Shown here in pieces: positions 1 to 10,178 of a DNA stretch of 64,000 bases. The first letter of the stretch is position 1, and each line of letters opens with the position of its first letter. The notes under the pieces were generated by a model, which was not told the origin of the DNA, did not search any database, and was given only the letters and a program-made list of their open reading frames with translations. Source of the stretch: Zygaena filipendulae. Its lineage: Eukaryota > Arthropoda > Insecta > Lepidoptera > Zygaenidae. Location: assembly GCA_907165275.2 (NCBI GenBank), contig OU015672.1, forward strand, positions 4,508,501 to 4,572,500, written 5' to 3'. Position numbers and translations under genes: made by a program.

Positions 1-775
1 AGATGCAGACTGGCCAACAGATACCTTCGCTTAATGAAAAAGAGACAAGTACTTGGGCTTCAATCAATCTAAACAATAACAGATCGACAACTAAAAATAC
101 AAGAGTGGACTCAAAAGGGTATGCATAGACAACACCGGCAAAATTTGTGCAAGTCTAACGTCGATAAAGAAGCATCCAATGCCTGGCTTACTTGGGGTGA
201 ACTGTTTCCCGAAACAGAAGGATTTATCAAGTCATCGAAACACGAAACTACCAAAAGCATATACTAAAAGTCCATAATATATCAAATGACAGCTGCAGAA
301 AATGTAACGGTGCCCCGGAAACGATACAGCATCTCATAAGTGTCTGCAAGTCAATAGTACAAAAAGATTATAAACACCGCTACGACCAGGTTGCTAAGAT
401 TATTCATCAGAAACTTGCAAGCAAATCTAAACTGAGGACGAATGAACCAATTTCTTATTAAAAATACATACCTGACAGTGTTCTAGGGAATTCAACCCAC
501 AGGCTGTAGAGCACAATATCTGAAAGCTTACAAAATATACTGACCTCAAAACGAAATAGCAAAAAATGTGGAAATTACAGAATATTACCTTCATCCCTGT
601 TGTACTACCATCTGAAATCCCTTGTCAACTGCTCCAACCCTTCGCTACCCTGCAATTACCTAGGTACACTTACATTATTATGCAGAAGGCGGTAATACTA
701 AATACATGTCGAATCGTCCGCAAACTCCTCCAAACTGATGACCACACAACTCTTAATACTTCCACTTAAACTAAC
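1..775 (+). pseudogene. Non-LTR retrotransposon ORF2 3' end, decayed
   Basis: Conceptual translation in shifting frames gives the C-terminal end of a LINE ORF2. At about 280-460 it reads a Cys-x-x-Cys motif (CRKCNGAPETIQHLI) followed by a helical segment (YKHRYDQVAKIIHQKL) and a stop. The motif is typical of the region after the reverse transcriptase in R4/RTE-like elements. A further in-frame piece at about 540-770 (YTDLKT, then KMWKLQNI and MQKAVILNTCRIVRKLL) looks like the last part of the same ORF. Frameshifts and stops separate the pieces, so it is dead. The exact clade is not assigned. Confidence 0.6.
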
Positions 776-869
776 CTCCACTTGGCTTTGGCCCGTGGTT
801 GCCAATTAATACCGGTCTAGCTGAGAAGAATTCAAAAATCCAAATTCCCATAATAATAATAATCCACTT

Positions 870-1015
870 CACAACACACAGATAAGCGTCTTGACCCCAC
901 ACTAAGCTATAAGCTTGTGTCATGGCAACCAAGCAAACTTGGTATACCTATAGGTACTTACTACATATTATTACATATGTCCATATTACACTATAGATGT
1001 AGTATATTATATATT
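870..1015 (-). repeat. SINE body fragment (minus)
   Basis: It contains the SINE-body core CACTAAGCTATAAGCTTGTG followed by a GGCAACCAAGC-type segment. The same body recurs at 11935-12210, 41709-41815, 43216-43323 and 61262-61330. Here the tRNA-like head is missing. Confidence 0.55.
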
Positions 1016-1061
1016 CACGCCCAGACTGGAAAATATAATAATATAACCAAATAAAATATAA

Positions 1062-1472
1062 AAATACAATAATCTATACATACATAATTATAAATAAAAT
1101 TTATGTGTCTGTTTGTAACTCAAAATTAACAGCTTTTTAATAAATGCATAATATGAAAATAAGTATAATTATAATATGGCACCTACTTATATGTCTGTCT
1201 GTTCCGGGTAATCTCTAAAACGGCTGGATCGATTTTAACTGGACTTTCACTGGCAAATCGTCAAAGTCAAATCATTTATTCAAATTTGGTCCATAATATG
1301 ACTCTTTGACGTCAACATAATTACAGTTATTATGACAACACCCATAAAACATCCACCCTTCACAGCTTCCTAGCTGATGTTATAAGGAGTAACCTGGCTA
1401 CATTTATTTCCACAAATTAGTTCCTGCGGGAACTCCGAAATCCACGCGAGCAAAATCGCGGGGCGCAGCTAG
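1062..1472 (+). mobile_element. Helitron-like element with LINE-tail insertion
   Basis: A long-form Helitron-like copy. The 5' portion has a TATAAATAAAATTTATGTG-type start and an ACGGCTGGATCGATTTTAAC segment. The 3' end carries the GC-rich hairpin remnant and finishes GCGCAGCTAG before T. Comparison with the copy at 17954-18259 shows an extra block at about 1255-1370, resembling a LINE 3' fragment (CAAAGTCAAATCATTTATTC). The element was therefore itself a target. Confidence 0.65.
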
Positions 1473-1534
1473 TAATCAATAACTAAATATATATATAAAT
1501 AAATAAATTTATTTCACACTCTTTATCTCCATTA

Positions 1535-1659
1535 TTTTCAACCATAATTTATAACCATTCATTATTATTCCATTATTTATAACCATTTTATTTTCAACCA
1601 TAATTTATAACCATTCATTATTATTCCATTATTTATAACCATTTTATTTTCAACCATAT
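1535..1659. repeat. 56-bp tandem repeat
   Basis: Two perfect 56-bp units starting TTTTCAACCA (1535-1590 and 1591-1646) are followed by the start of a third. The unit is AT-rich and made of CCATT/TTATAACCATT words that also pervade 1500-1840. It is a minisatellite-like array with no coding potential. Confidence 0.85.
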
Positions 1660-2780
1660 TTTTTTTTATCCAATTTATCCAATTATTCAAGTAATTCCAT
1701 TTTTACCAATATTTTATTCATTTAGTCCAATTTATTCATTAATACCAGAGATCCATTTAATTATTCCATTTATTACTTTTATACCATTCATCACTTAGAT
1801 TATCAACCACTTTTAACCATTACTTTAGTATAGGTACATCAGGTACATGACCATATATTCCAGTATTTAATTTTTGTACCTAATCCATTAGTAATTAAAT
1901 CCAATAATCAAAATCGCTTTAACTAGTTAACCAGCTAGTTATTCCTAACACAATTGGTAGAGTAAATTCTTTTTCCCTCAAGTACCTAGATTAAATTGAC
2001 ATTGAAAGAACTTTATTTGACACAACACATAGGTACATTAATTTTTTAAAAAAAGTATGAATAAGGGACTGCTTCCCAACCGCCAAACGATCAGAAACGT
2101 ACCGGGAGATCGCAAGCGCACCAAACCCAAAATTAACTATAAATTCTTCTATGCTATCCACCTGACTCGTCTGTCGAGATTGTATCGGTCTCAGAGTCTA
2201 TTTAGAACAATTGTATGTAATCTGACTATGCTTTGACACCTTATGGACAAGTTCTAGTTGAAGAAAAGAAAGAAGTCTATCCATTACAAACAACCAAGGA
2301 AACAAACAAAAATGGATCTTATGTCCTTATTGGCGCCTATCAGATAATATACGGAGGTAAAGTTATATAAGTTTGCAAACTTTGTAAGTTTGGATGTAGT
2401 GGGTAGTCTCTGGTACTACTGAACAGATTCTTAAAATTCCTTTATAAAAGATACTGACACAGCACAGGAGTGACACGTACTTTCCATTTCGAAATAAAGA
2501 ATTCCTGCCGAAATATCAAAATTCACGCTGGGAAATCAGCGGGGAAACAGATATTTTAATAGGTTACCTATCTATCTTCTTCAAAAGCTCAATGGTTAAA
2601 TAGAGTTACTACTGCATTAATTAACATCAAGTTAAATATTGTGTAATTCCACTACAAATTATTAAGAAAGACTTACCGCTACCACAATAACCATGAGTAT
2701 ACTCCGTTACTAAGCGCACTAAAGAAGAAATGCTGTAATTGAATACCCGCGCATAATCACACATTTTTAGACTTATAAGC
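1660..2780. other. AT-rich intergenic stretch
   Basis: It holds low-complexity TTATTCCATT-type sequence to about 1840, then a LINE-like 3' tail (ACTTTATTTGACACAACACA at 2009-2028), which recurs at 48049-48068. I see no exon, RNA gene or other repeat here. Confidence 0.5.
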
Positions 2781-2809
2781 ATTGATATATTCCTATAAGA
2801 AAAAAAAAT

Positions 2810-3430
2810 CTCCAGGACTTCAAACCCATTTACTACGAATTCTATCGACACCTGACCTTCATACTTTTATTGGACTACCTCCAAAACCTTTTACAAAAAT
2901 ATCTGATGGAAGCAATAAGACAAGTTTTAGCGAGCAATCTCGAGTATCTAAATTAACCCGTGTAATCGATATTGTCAGGGAATGCCTCTAAAATCTTTTG
3001 TTTCTATTTATGCCATGTAAATTCATAAGAACGCAAAGTCTTGTGCCACAACTTAGCCAATCCAGTCAAACGTGACTGCACATAGGTAATAACTTTTCCA
3101 TCATCGTTCCAACCATGTATTGCCCTTAGATGTTCGATTTTATCAAGATTTTATTAAGCCATTGTAATACCGGCAATTCCGATTTCTCAAAATCGAATTC
3201 GGGAAAAATACGGGTTTAACCAAGACGTTACTATAATATGGAGCGATCCTACCAGTATCATCCAGTTGTGAAGATTCTTTATTTCTCACGGCCCGTGGAG
3301 AAGGCGTATCTCTAGGCCGCCATGGCGCCCAGGATCTGGAAGTGATCCATGACCGTCGTTTCGTTTAACAGGACTCCGAGAATGCTTTGGCTGCTTGAAT
3401 CCTTAATAATCCCACTTCTGAAATGTTAAA
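2810..3430 (-). pseudogene. LTR-retrotransposon gag remnant
   Basis: Read on the minus strand, the segment gives a capsid-like sequence: FPEFDFEKSELPVLQWL, then IEHLRAIHGWNDDGKVITY, then VQSRLTGLAKLWHKTL and WKQKILEAFPD with stops. This order (DW-type start, helix-rich GLAKLW motif, FPDNIDY) is what gag capsids of insect Ty3-like elements look like. At least four in-frame stops and one frame change make it a pseudogene. No protease, RT or LTR was found nearby. Confidence 0.6.
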
Positions 3431-4016
3431 TTATTAGCATTAGTAAGGATACCTAGTAAATAAAACAACCTGATTTTAACAAAACTATTCCTTTGTGTCT
3501 GTATTACCAATTATAATAAAAACTCTTTGATATAATTTGTATCAAATTCTATAATAATCAAAGCCAGTATAGATAAGCAATAGGAATCTCAAAACATGTT
3601 ACGCACAAAGTAATCAAATCTCTGAAGCTAAAGTTAAGCTTGAACAGTATATTTTATGAGAACAATACAGTAATCACAATTATTATTACAAGCATTAAAT
3701 AGAGCCAAAACTGTCTACCAATACTTAACTTTCGATGTTATGATGTCTTCCATCTAGGAAATCACCAGCACCACTGACTCGATCCTTTGTTGCTGCCATT
3801 ATGTAAACATGTTCTCCCGCGCGTTTTTCCCGCTATCTCAAATAACATTTTATTTACTCTACAGTCTATGAATTCACAATGTTGCCAGTTATTAAATATG
3901 AATTGGCCATGGAAATGCAATTTAAATCACTTTAATAAACATTTGTATAATTATTTAAATTAAGAATCACAATACATAGCATAAGAATCATAATAATATT
4001 AATCAATTTTAATATA

Positions 4017-4184
4017 TTAGTACAGAATACCTAAATCACTATTCACATTATAGACTTTTAAAGATTTTGTAATACTTTTAACGACGTGTTCCCACTGATT
4101 CGTCACTTGCTTTACGCACCATTTATAAGCTGCCCTACTTTTCCCCTTGCATTTATTTTGTGTTTTTTGTAACGTAGAGTTAAT
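4017..4184 (-). CDS. Terminal exon of an unrecognised gene
   Basis: This is an open minus-strand exon of 55 codons plus TAA. It is preceded by a good acceptor (CCATTATTTCCAG). The peptide is basic and helical, with two cysteines about 10 residues apart (NKCKGKSRAAYKWC) and a WEHVVKSITKSL helix. It joins in phase 0 to the exon at 4428-4759, whose donor is CAG/GTCAGA. The other two frames of this exon contain stops, which supports the assignment. I do not recognise the family. Confidence 0.5.
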   Translation of the reverse strand: MNSTLQKTQNKCKGKSRAAYKWCVKQVTNQWEHVVKSITKSLKVYNVNSDLGILY

Positions 4185-4427
4185 CTGGAAATAATGGCAT
4201 AATTATTGTTTCTACAAAGGTGAAATGCTCGGACAACTCAGCCGCTAGACTGATGATGATAAGTATCTAACCTAACTGAACTGCAGTGATGGATTTCCCT
4301 GCACATTTGCCTGCTAGTAGGTAAATCTGCCACTACAGAGCTGAATATTGTTATAGAATAAAATAAAAAACTACCTACAGCGAAAACACTTTCAAGTTCA
4401 GTTTCGAACAAATTGTGCAAGTCTGAC

Positions 4428-4759
4428 CTGTTTTACATCTTTAAGAAAATCCATTGCCTTCTCCCGGTAACTTTTGAAGGTGCTTATAACGGACCTCCTG
4501 ATGAGAAGAACCAAGTCTAGATCGGTTGGTACTTCATAGGCGCCGATGTTCAGAGGGTGTCTTTCAGGACAGTTTGTGTCACGGTGGCTGTGAGTGCGCA
4601 CGCGCACCGTTGTGTTAGCCGGTAGTGTCACAATTGATGTGTCACCCGATGTCGGTGCTTCCTTCGAACAAACAAGCAAACGATCTACTATATTAAACTG
4701 GCTGGTCTCCGTAGTTTTATCCCCGTGAATTTTGAAGTCCATTTGGGAACTCCAAAGTC
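4428..4759 (-). CDS. Internal exon of an unrecognised gene
   Basis: This minus-strand exon of 110 codons plus two leading bases has an acceptor ending CTAATTAG and a CAG/GTCAGA donor. The peptide contains LLVCSKEAPTSGDTSIV, an NTTV glycosylation sequon, NCPERHPLNIGAYEVP and a long helix, VISTFKSYREKAMDFLKDV. Joined to 4017-4184 it gives about 165 residues. A Met codon lies 18 bases into the exon and could be a start. As an internal exon it needs an upstream exon ending in phase 1, and the candidate at 4977-5246 does not supply one. Function unknown. Confidence 0.45.
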
Positions 4760-4976
4760 CTAATTAGTTATCTATTCGTCAGGAATCGTGTTCAATGGTT
4801 TAAATTTTTTTTGAAACAGACGTAGGTACAGGTACAGCATTTTACTTTTAATATTTCCCGAGGGAACTCCGAAATTAACACGGGCAACAGCTACCACAAC
4901 AATTACTACTTGTGGTTTTCTCTATACAAGTTTTTACTAATCACTATTCCTAGGTATCAACTACCTTACAACTTAC

Positions 4977-5246
4977 GGTGGAAACTATTGTGTCATTCTT
5001 CATTTCAACAGATTTTGCAAACACTGTGGTTGGAATTTTTATGTCGTTTGTGGTCGTATTGAATAGTGCAGCATCAGGAACAACAACATCAGCTGTTGTT
5101 TGTGTTTGAATTTCTTTATGTTCAATTTCCGTCACATCGAACCCCCGGAAGAGGTCGTATTCAGCGAAGCAGTAGCAGCTCGCGGCATTCAGAATAAAGT
5201 TGGCCAACTCTGGATTATAAAAATATTTTCTTTCGCAAGAGTGCAA
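4977..5246 (-). CDS. Possible upstream exon, unrecognised
   Basis: This minus-strand reading frame of about 90 codons ends at a near-perfect donor, ACC/GTAAGT. The peptide has CYCFAEYDLFRGFDVTEIEH, then a Thr/Val-rich segment with sequons NTTT and NDT, suggesting a secreted or extracellular region. The left border is unclear; possible acceptors lie near 5215 (AATCCAG) and 5258. Its phase-0 donor does not match the phase-1 acceptor at 4759, so an intermediate exon, another acceptor or decay must be invoked. No family recognised. Confidence 0.35.
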
Positions 5247-5499
5247 AGATGATCTTTACAGTCGAAGAAGTCCCTATAGAGACTACTTAGTTCTTTTTCT
5301 GATCCTCAACTTGTCCGAGTGTCCAAATAGCCACATAAAACCGGATCTTTAGATTGATCGAGTAAACACAACACTGAATAGGTTACATGCTTATCACCGT
5401 TAAGTTACCAAAATCAATTGGGAAATTAAAAATACTTTTTGATTAAGCATGAAATAAATAATCCCACAAACGTCATCTTCTTTTATGGGTAAAAATTAA

Positions 5500-5667
5500 T
5501 TGCTCTTCGTTTGTCTCGCTAAAACACGAGAATGGCTAGAACGATGTGAATATAATAATTAATTTTTTTGTTGGGTTCGTAACTATCAGGGGAAGGTTTG
5601 TATTAAAAAATTGGAAGTTCCTGCAGGAATTCCGAAACTCACGCGGGTGAAACCGCGGGCACAGCTA
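5500..5667 (+). mobile_element. Helitron-like copy, degraded 5' end
   Basis: It ends with the GCGGGTGAAACCGC hairpin and ACAGCTAG. The upstream part (ACACGAGAATGGCTAGAACG) is a divergent subfamily. The 5' border is uncertain. Confidence 0.55.
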
Positions 5668-5884
5668 GATGAAAAATATAGTCAAGTATCTACTTACTTC
5701 TAATATACATAACTTGAAAATGTTGCAGTATGCAACTTAGCAAGTGGTAATGTCTACGGCTGAACACTAGGTACCTACCTAGTGTTCAGTTCACCTAGTT
5801 AGTCCTTCGACAGGCGATGTTTTCATGGCCAGCCATGTAGGTCGATTACTTTATGCCTAGTTCAAGTTCACTTACATATACAGA

Positions 5885-6148
5885 TCCGCCCTTTGGAGCC
5901 ACTTAATACTTTTTATTTTAGTCGTAGTTAGTAAGTTTTTAATCTTAGGTAATATATTCGTGGTAATATTATTTATATAAATTTTGTATATATTTTTTTT
6001 CCTGTTCTGTAACATGTAAACTATCACCTAGCCAAGAGGTTGACTGGTAGAGAATGCCTTAGGCATGAAGTCCGCCTTTTGTACAATAATGTGCAAGAAA
6101 TTAATTTATTGTGGTGCTCAATAAAGTGTTTTCATTCATTCATTCATT
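5885..6148 (+). repeat. LINE 3' end with ATTC tail
   Basis: The segment runs from CCCTTTGGAGCCACTTAATA through TGCAAGAAATTAATTTATTG to CAATAAAGTGTTTTCATTC and a short (ATTC)n tail. The GGAGCCACTTAATACTTT block matches the 3' UTR of the LINE at 34.2-37.4 kb, so this is a 5'-truncated relative, or two fused tails. Confidence 0.6.
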
Positions 6149-7169
6149 GATCTCAAAAGTACATTTTTCAAAATCTGTGTAGAAATATAGGTAAGTATTT
6201 CTCGAAAATCTGTTCGACTTGGGACAAAAATTTCAGGCCGAGTTTGATTTGATGGAAATTTTGAAAGGTTTTATCCCAACTAAAGCTGACTCGTAATTTA
6301 GTCAGTTTAAGAATATAATCCTCTTGTTTGGGAGCTTAGTACCAGTTCTGAATACCGATAAATATAGGTACATTTTAATTAGTCCGTGGTAGGTACTATA
6401 ACTAAAATCTTTTTGCAATGTACCTAAGTATATATCTAATACATAATGTTCTTAGAAAGTGCCTTTTTATATGGGTCAGCATAGTTGTGTTTTTTATTTG
6501 ATATTCAATTTTCCAAAATTATACTTTCGCCTTGACATTCAAACATTATTAAACTATGGTAAACGGTAAAACATTGTACCTTTGCTACGTGCGAATCAGT
6601 GCTATTTTCCGCACTCGTGTCTTAAATAACGGCTATTCTAAGTACCCAGTTAATGTAACATGTTTTACTGTGAGATTGTAGAAGCTTTCTGACGTAGCTA
6701 TAGTCATATTCGGCACACCGGTTTTAATGGTTTAAATCAGTAGACCTATACTTGGCTAGCAGTCGGTTGCATGTGTTTTGTCAACATCTAGGTACCTATG
6801 TAGTTAATTACCTACCTATATTATGTGTATGCGATAAACTTTCAATTATGTAACAGTAGGTAGGTAATTCTGCTTCGCTGTTCTTATTTACGTCAATTTC
6901 ATTTTTTTGCGTTTAATACATACAAAAGAGTATTTGCTTGCTTGCTACCTAATTAGTTTGAGCACCGCAACTCCTAATGAAAATGAAATTAGGGTAAGTA
7001 CCTATTGCTAAGATTCGAACGCTTACCATAATAGCAAAAAAAACTAAGCTAGATGGATACTGAATGGAATAATAATACCTAAGCCTAACTATAATAATGG
7101 TGGTCGGTGACACATTATTGTTATATCATAATAACATTCATTTCACCTGCCTATTTATACCTATACTAA

Positions 7170-7371
7170 TCTATACTAATATTATAAAGAGGAAAAATTT
7201 GATTTTTTCTTTGTTTGTTACGATTTAACTCAAAAACTACTGGACCGTTTTAAAAAATGTTTTCACCATTAGAAAGCTACATTATCCCTGAGTAACATAG
7301 GCTATATTGTAATCCGGAATTTCAGCGGAAACTCCGAAATTATTGCGGGTGGAACCACGCGGGACAGCTAG
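7170..7371 (+). mobile_element. Helitron-like element, 202 bp
   Basis: A complete copy: it starts TCTATACTAATATTATAAAG after A, contains ACGATTTAACTCAAAAACTA, and ends CACGCGGGACAGCTAG before T. Both termini and the A/T insertion context fit Helitrons. Confidence 0.75.
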
Positions 7372-7954
7372 TTAATAAATGGAAATAAAGTGATACGCAG
7401 AGGAAGTCGGTTTCCATGACAACAGTAACTACGGAGTTAACAATTTGGTTTGTCAGACAATTCGTAATCTTTTTGCACGGACAAAGTCGGTGTTGGTGTT
7501 GCGCCTCAATCTACTCACTAAAGAGCCCAAGTTGGTATTATCTTTTGTAATTTCTATAAAAAGAATTCGACAATTAGGTAAGTAGAACGTTTCCGAGGAA
7601 TACAGAACGGCTGCTTTTGAGAGTTAATACTTTTTTTTCAATCTTAGATATATTATAACATCTTCCTATTTTACCGTGACTCGGTACTTGCCAGTTTCTA
7701 ATGATATCAAATAAATGATATCAATTGTAAAAGTAATTAATGAACGCCATTGAAAAATACAGTCAGGTAAGTTAGGTTAGGTTACCTACCTACTGATCTA
7801 CCTACTTCTAAATAACTTTAGAAATGTTGTAGCTTGCAACTTAGCAAGTAATATCTACATACCTACTTAATACATACGTAGGTACTTAGAACCCTCAAGC
7901 ATTCATGGCCATTGGCCAGCCATACCTATAATATGTCGAATATCGATTACTTTC

Positions 7955-8031
7955 AGGGTACTGCATGTTTATCCCAGAATTCCCGCGGGATTTCTGAGAT
8001 TAACCGGTGTGAAACCGCGGAGAACGGCTAG
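7955..8031 (+). mobile_element. Helitron-like 3' fragment
   Basis: It carries AATTCCCGCGGG and GTGAAACCGCGGAGAACGGCTAG. Only the 3' third remains. It ends 40 bp upstream of the CCDC103-type start codon, so it may lie in that gene's 5' UTR or promoter. Confidence 0.6.
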
Positions 8032-8071
8032 TAGATATAGTAAGAAATTGTAACCGAATTTACAGTAGAGA

Positions 8072-9182
8072 ATGAATAAACCTCTCAACAAAGACGACTT
8101 CCTGGCGATGGAGAATCAGCTTCGAGAGTGCGTTGAGCAGGACAGGAGTTACTGGCGGGTGAATAACGTCAAATGCGACGCCATACACACCGCCAAAACG
8201 TACGAGGAGTTCGCGTAAGTGCAGTCTTTGAATTGAAAAGTTGTATTTCAAAGTCAAAGTCAAATAATTTTATCAAAGTGAGCCTATAATCCTTACTATT
8301 ATAATCACTTTGAGTTTGCTTGTTCGTTTGTTTGTTATGCTTTTACGACTCACCGGCTCAACCGATCAAAATGGCATACCTACGCGTTATCAGGAGTACT
8401 TACCTACAGAAAAGGACGTACTTACTTAGGGAACTCCGAAATTAATGCGGGTGAAACCGCGGGGAACAGGTAGTACTTGGATCTTTAAATTATTATTATA
8501 AAAAAGTAGAATCCGTGTCTCTGTTCACGTTAATCTTCAGAACTACCGAACGGATTATCATGCGGTTTTCATAGGTAGATAAGCTTACCTCTATGTAGAT
8601 AAGGCTTGATTTGGAGCAAGCTTATTGGATTTCGCGGAAAACATGTTACTCGTATATAAAAGAGTTGCACGAGGGTGATACCGCGGGGCACATCAAGTAT
8701 CTACGTAAATATGGCTCTTGTTAACGTCAATAAAATTACAATTATTATGACAGCACCCGTAAAATATCCGCCCTTCACAGCTTGGCAGCAGCATTAGCTA
8801 TGGCTGGAGATAATTAGATGCTGCGTATCTAACAAACTCACCAGCACAACATGGTTTTAGTGTTTTTTTTCTTAAGTCAATTTATATCAATATCAATTTA
8901 TATTAACTCTAAAGGTTTGATACTAGTGTTAACTCGTAGGTCTGGTACCTAACAGAGTCGTTAAAAGGAATTTCTTTCCTACATTGCCCCAAAAGGAATT
9001 GAGTAGGTATAGGTCTTTGACGTTGACCTCTCATGGATAAAGTTATTAAATTTTTAATTAATTCTAGGGATCGTGTGGCTGCAGCTCATTTGCGTCCGTT
9101 GGATAAAGCCGATTACAAAAATAAACGCTCGACCAATTGGAATCAATATGCTTCGAAAGAAAAGGATTATAATAATTATTAG
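8072..9182 (+). CDS. CCDC103: CCDC103/DNAAF19-type dynein attachment protein, N-domain only
   Basis: Two exons, 8072-8214 and 9068-9182, join in phase 2 (GC/GTAAGT donor, TTCTAG acceptor) to give 85 residues and a TAG. The protein starts with a short lead (MNKPLNKDDF), then a helix (LAMENQLRECVEQDRSYWRVN), the YEEFADRV segment and AAHLRPLDKADY. This order (helix with ALEKEL-like spacing, YEEF, then HLKPLE) is what I recall of the CCDC103 N-terminal domain, which anchors axonemal dynein arms to microtubules. Vertebrate CCDC103 is about 240 residues and has a second, RPAP3-type domain. Here the frame stops after STNWNQYASKEKDYNNY, so that domain is absent. An AATAAA at 9247-9252 follows the stop. 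The intron carries two Helitron-like pieces. The neighbour CFAP144 is also axonemal. The domain call is strong; orthology to full-length CCDC103 is inferred. Confidence 0.8.
8290..8473 (+). mobile_element. Helitron-like element in CCDC103-type intron
   Basis: It starts TCCTTACTATTATAATC and ends GAAACCGCGGGGAACAGGTAG. The 3' terminus is GTAG, a one-base change from CTAG. A degraded relative follows at 8500-8695 (GTGATACCGCGGGGCACATC). Confidence 0.65.
8700..9060. other. Remainder of CCDC103-type intron
   Basis: It contains a LINE-derived fragment (about 8705-8810, CACCCGTAAAATATCCGCCC) whose relative sits at 1300-1370. The rest is unremarkable AT-rich intron. Confidence 0.4.
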
Positions 9183-9246
9183 AAGCTTTATGTATACATA
9201 TACCCAAATAATATGTTAATTCGTATTTTTTTCCTTATTTTAGTAA

Positions 9247-9252
9247 AATAAA
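9247..9252 (+). promoter_or_regulatory. Polyadenylation signal AATAAA
   Basis: A canonical AATAAA 65 bp after the CCDC103-type stop codon, followed by T-rich sequence. Confidence 0.5.
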
Positions 9253-9658
9253 AGACGAATGCTACTGCCTTTTTCCATTTTTTTTAAATTGATAAATATG
9301 TAATCAGCTGAGCATACAAATTAGAAATAACAACCATCAAAAAGTAAACGAGTGTTTATTTAGAACATTACCTAGATTAATTTATAATCATAAAAAATAT
9401 TTATAAAGCACAGTTTATCTTTTATTTAAATTAAACTTCGTTTGAATGCTGCAGAATTACCTATTTAACATCAAAAGTTTATATTTACCCTATTCTACTC
9501 CGTTTAGATGGAGTTGTAAAACTGTGATAATTAAAATATACCTATCCATACATATACCTACCAGGTCATCCCGGTAGGTACTCCAATATAATGAAAGTAA
9601 GTTAAAAATCCAAATTACAAAGGGCCCTAACTTAAATAATAGACCGGCAACCACTTAA

Positions 9659-9800
9659 TTCGGCGGCGGCGGCAGCGGCAAAAACAAATGGTAGACAACA
9701 TAAGAAGTTTGCCACAGCTCGCGCCGCTGATATAGCTGTGGCTGACTTCATATGTTGCTACCATTTGTTTCTACCGCCGCCGCCACCGCCGCCGCCGAGA
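9659..9800. repeat. GC-rich foldback element
   Basis: The left arm at about 9661-9718 (GGC repeats, then AACAAATGGTAG, ACAACATA, GCCACAGCT) is the inverted complement of the right arm at about 9734-9796 (AGCTGTGGC, TATGTTG, CTACCATTTGTT, CCGCC repeats). The loop is about 15 bp. It lies between the convergent 3' ends of the CCDC103-type and CFAP144 genes. It looks like a foldback MITE with trinucleotide-rich tips. Confidence 0.7.
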
Positions 9801-10178
9801 CTGTGGCCAAGGGGTAAAGCAGAAAGCTCCGCAAGGTCCGCAATAATGAACATTCTTCTTTACTTCCTATTTAATCATCAAGCTTTTATTTTCATGCGGT
9901 TACGCAACGGATGTTCATGCGGTTTTCGCCAATAGACAGAGTGATTGCTGAGGAAGGTTTATATCTATATTTTATCCTGGAATTCCCGCGGAACTTCAGC
10001 TAGTATAACATTATATTATGTTACATGGGGATACTGCAGCATCAGTGAATTTTCAAAGCGGTTTAATAGTTATGAAATTATCCCTACAAACAAAAATAAG
10101 TTTTCATAATATAAGTAAAGGCGTGTATCACTGGCAGTTATTCACTGCGCCTCTTACTAAATAATTATGTAACTAACT

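Larger units (their letters stand above)
5247..8071. other. Intergenic stretch with repeats
   Basis: No exon is recognised here. It contains Helitron-like copies (5500-5667, 7170-7371, 7955-8031), a LINE 3' tail (5885-6148) and a locally duplicated segment (about 5668-5880 resembles 7750-7955). It also has an imperfect palindrome, CTGAACACTAGGTA to TACCTAGTGTTCAG, at 5760-5789. The rest is AT-rich. Confidence 0.5.
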
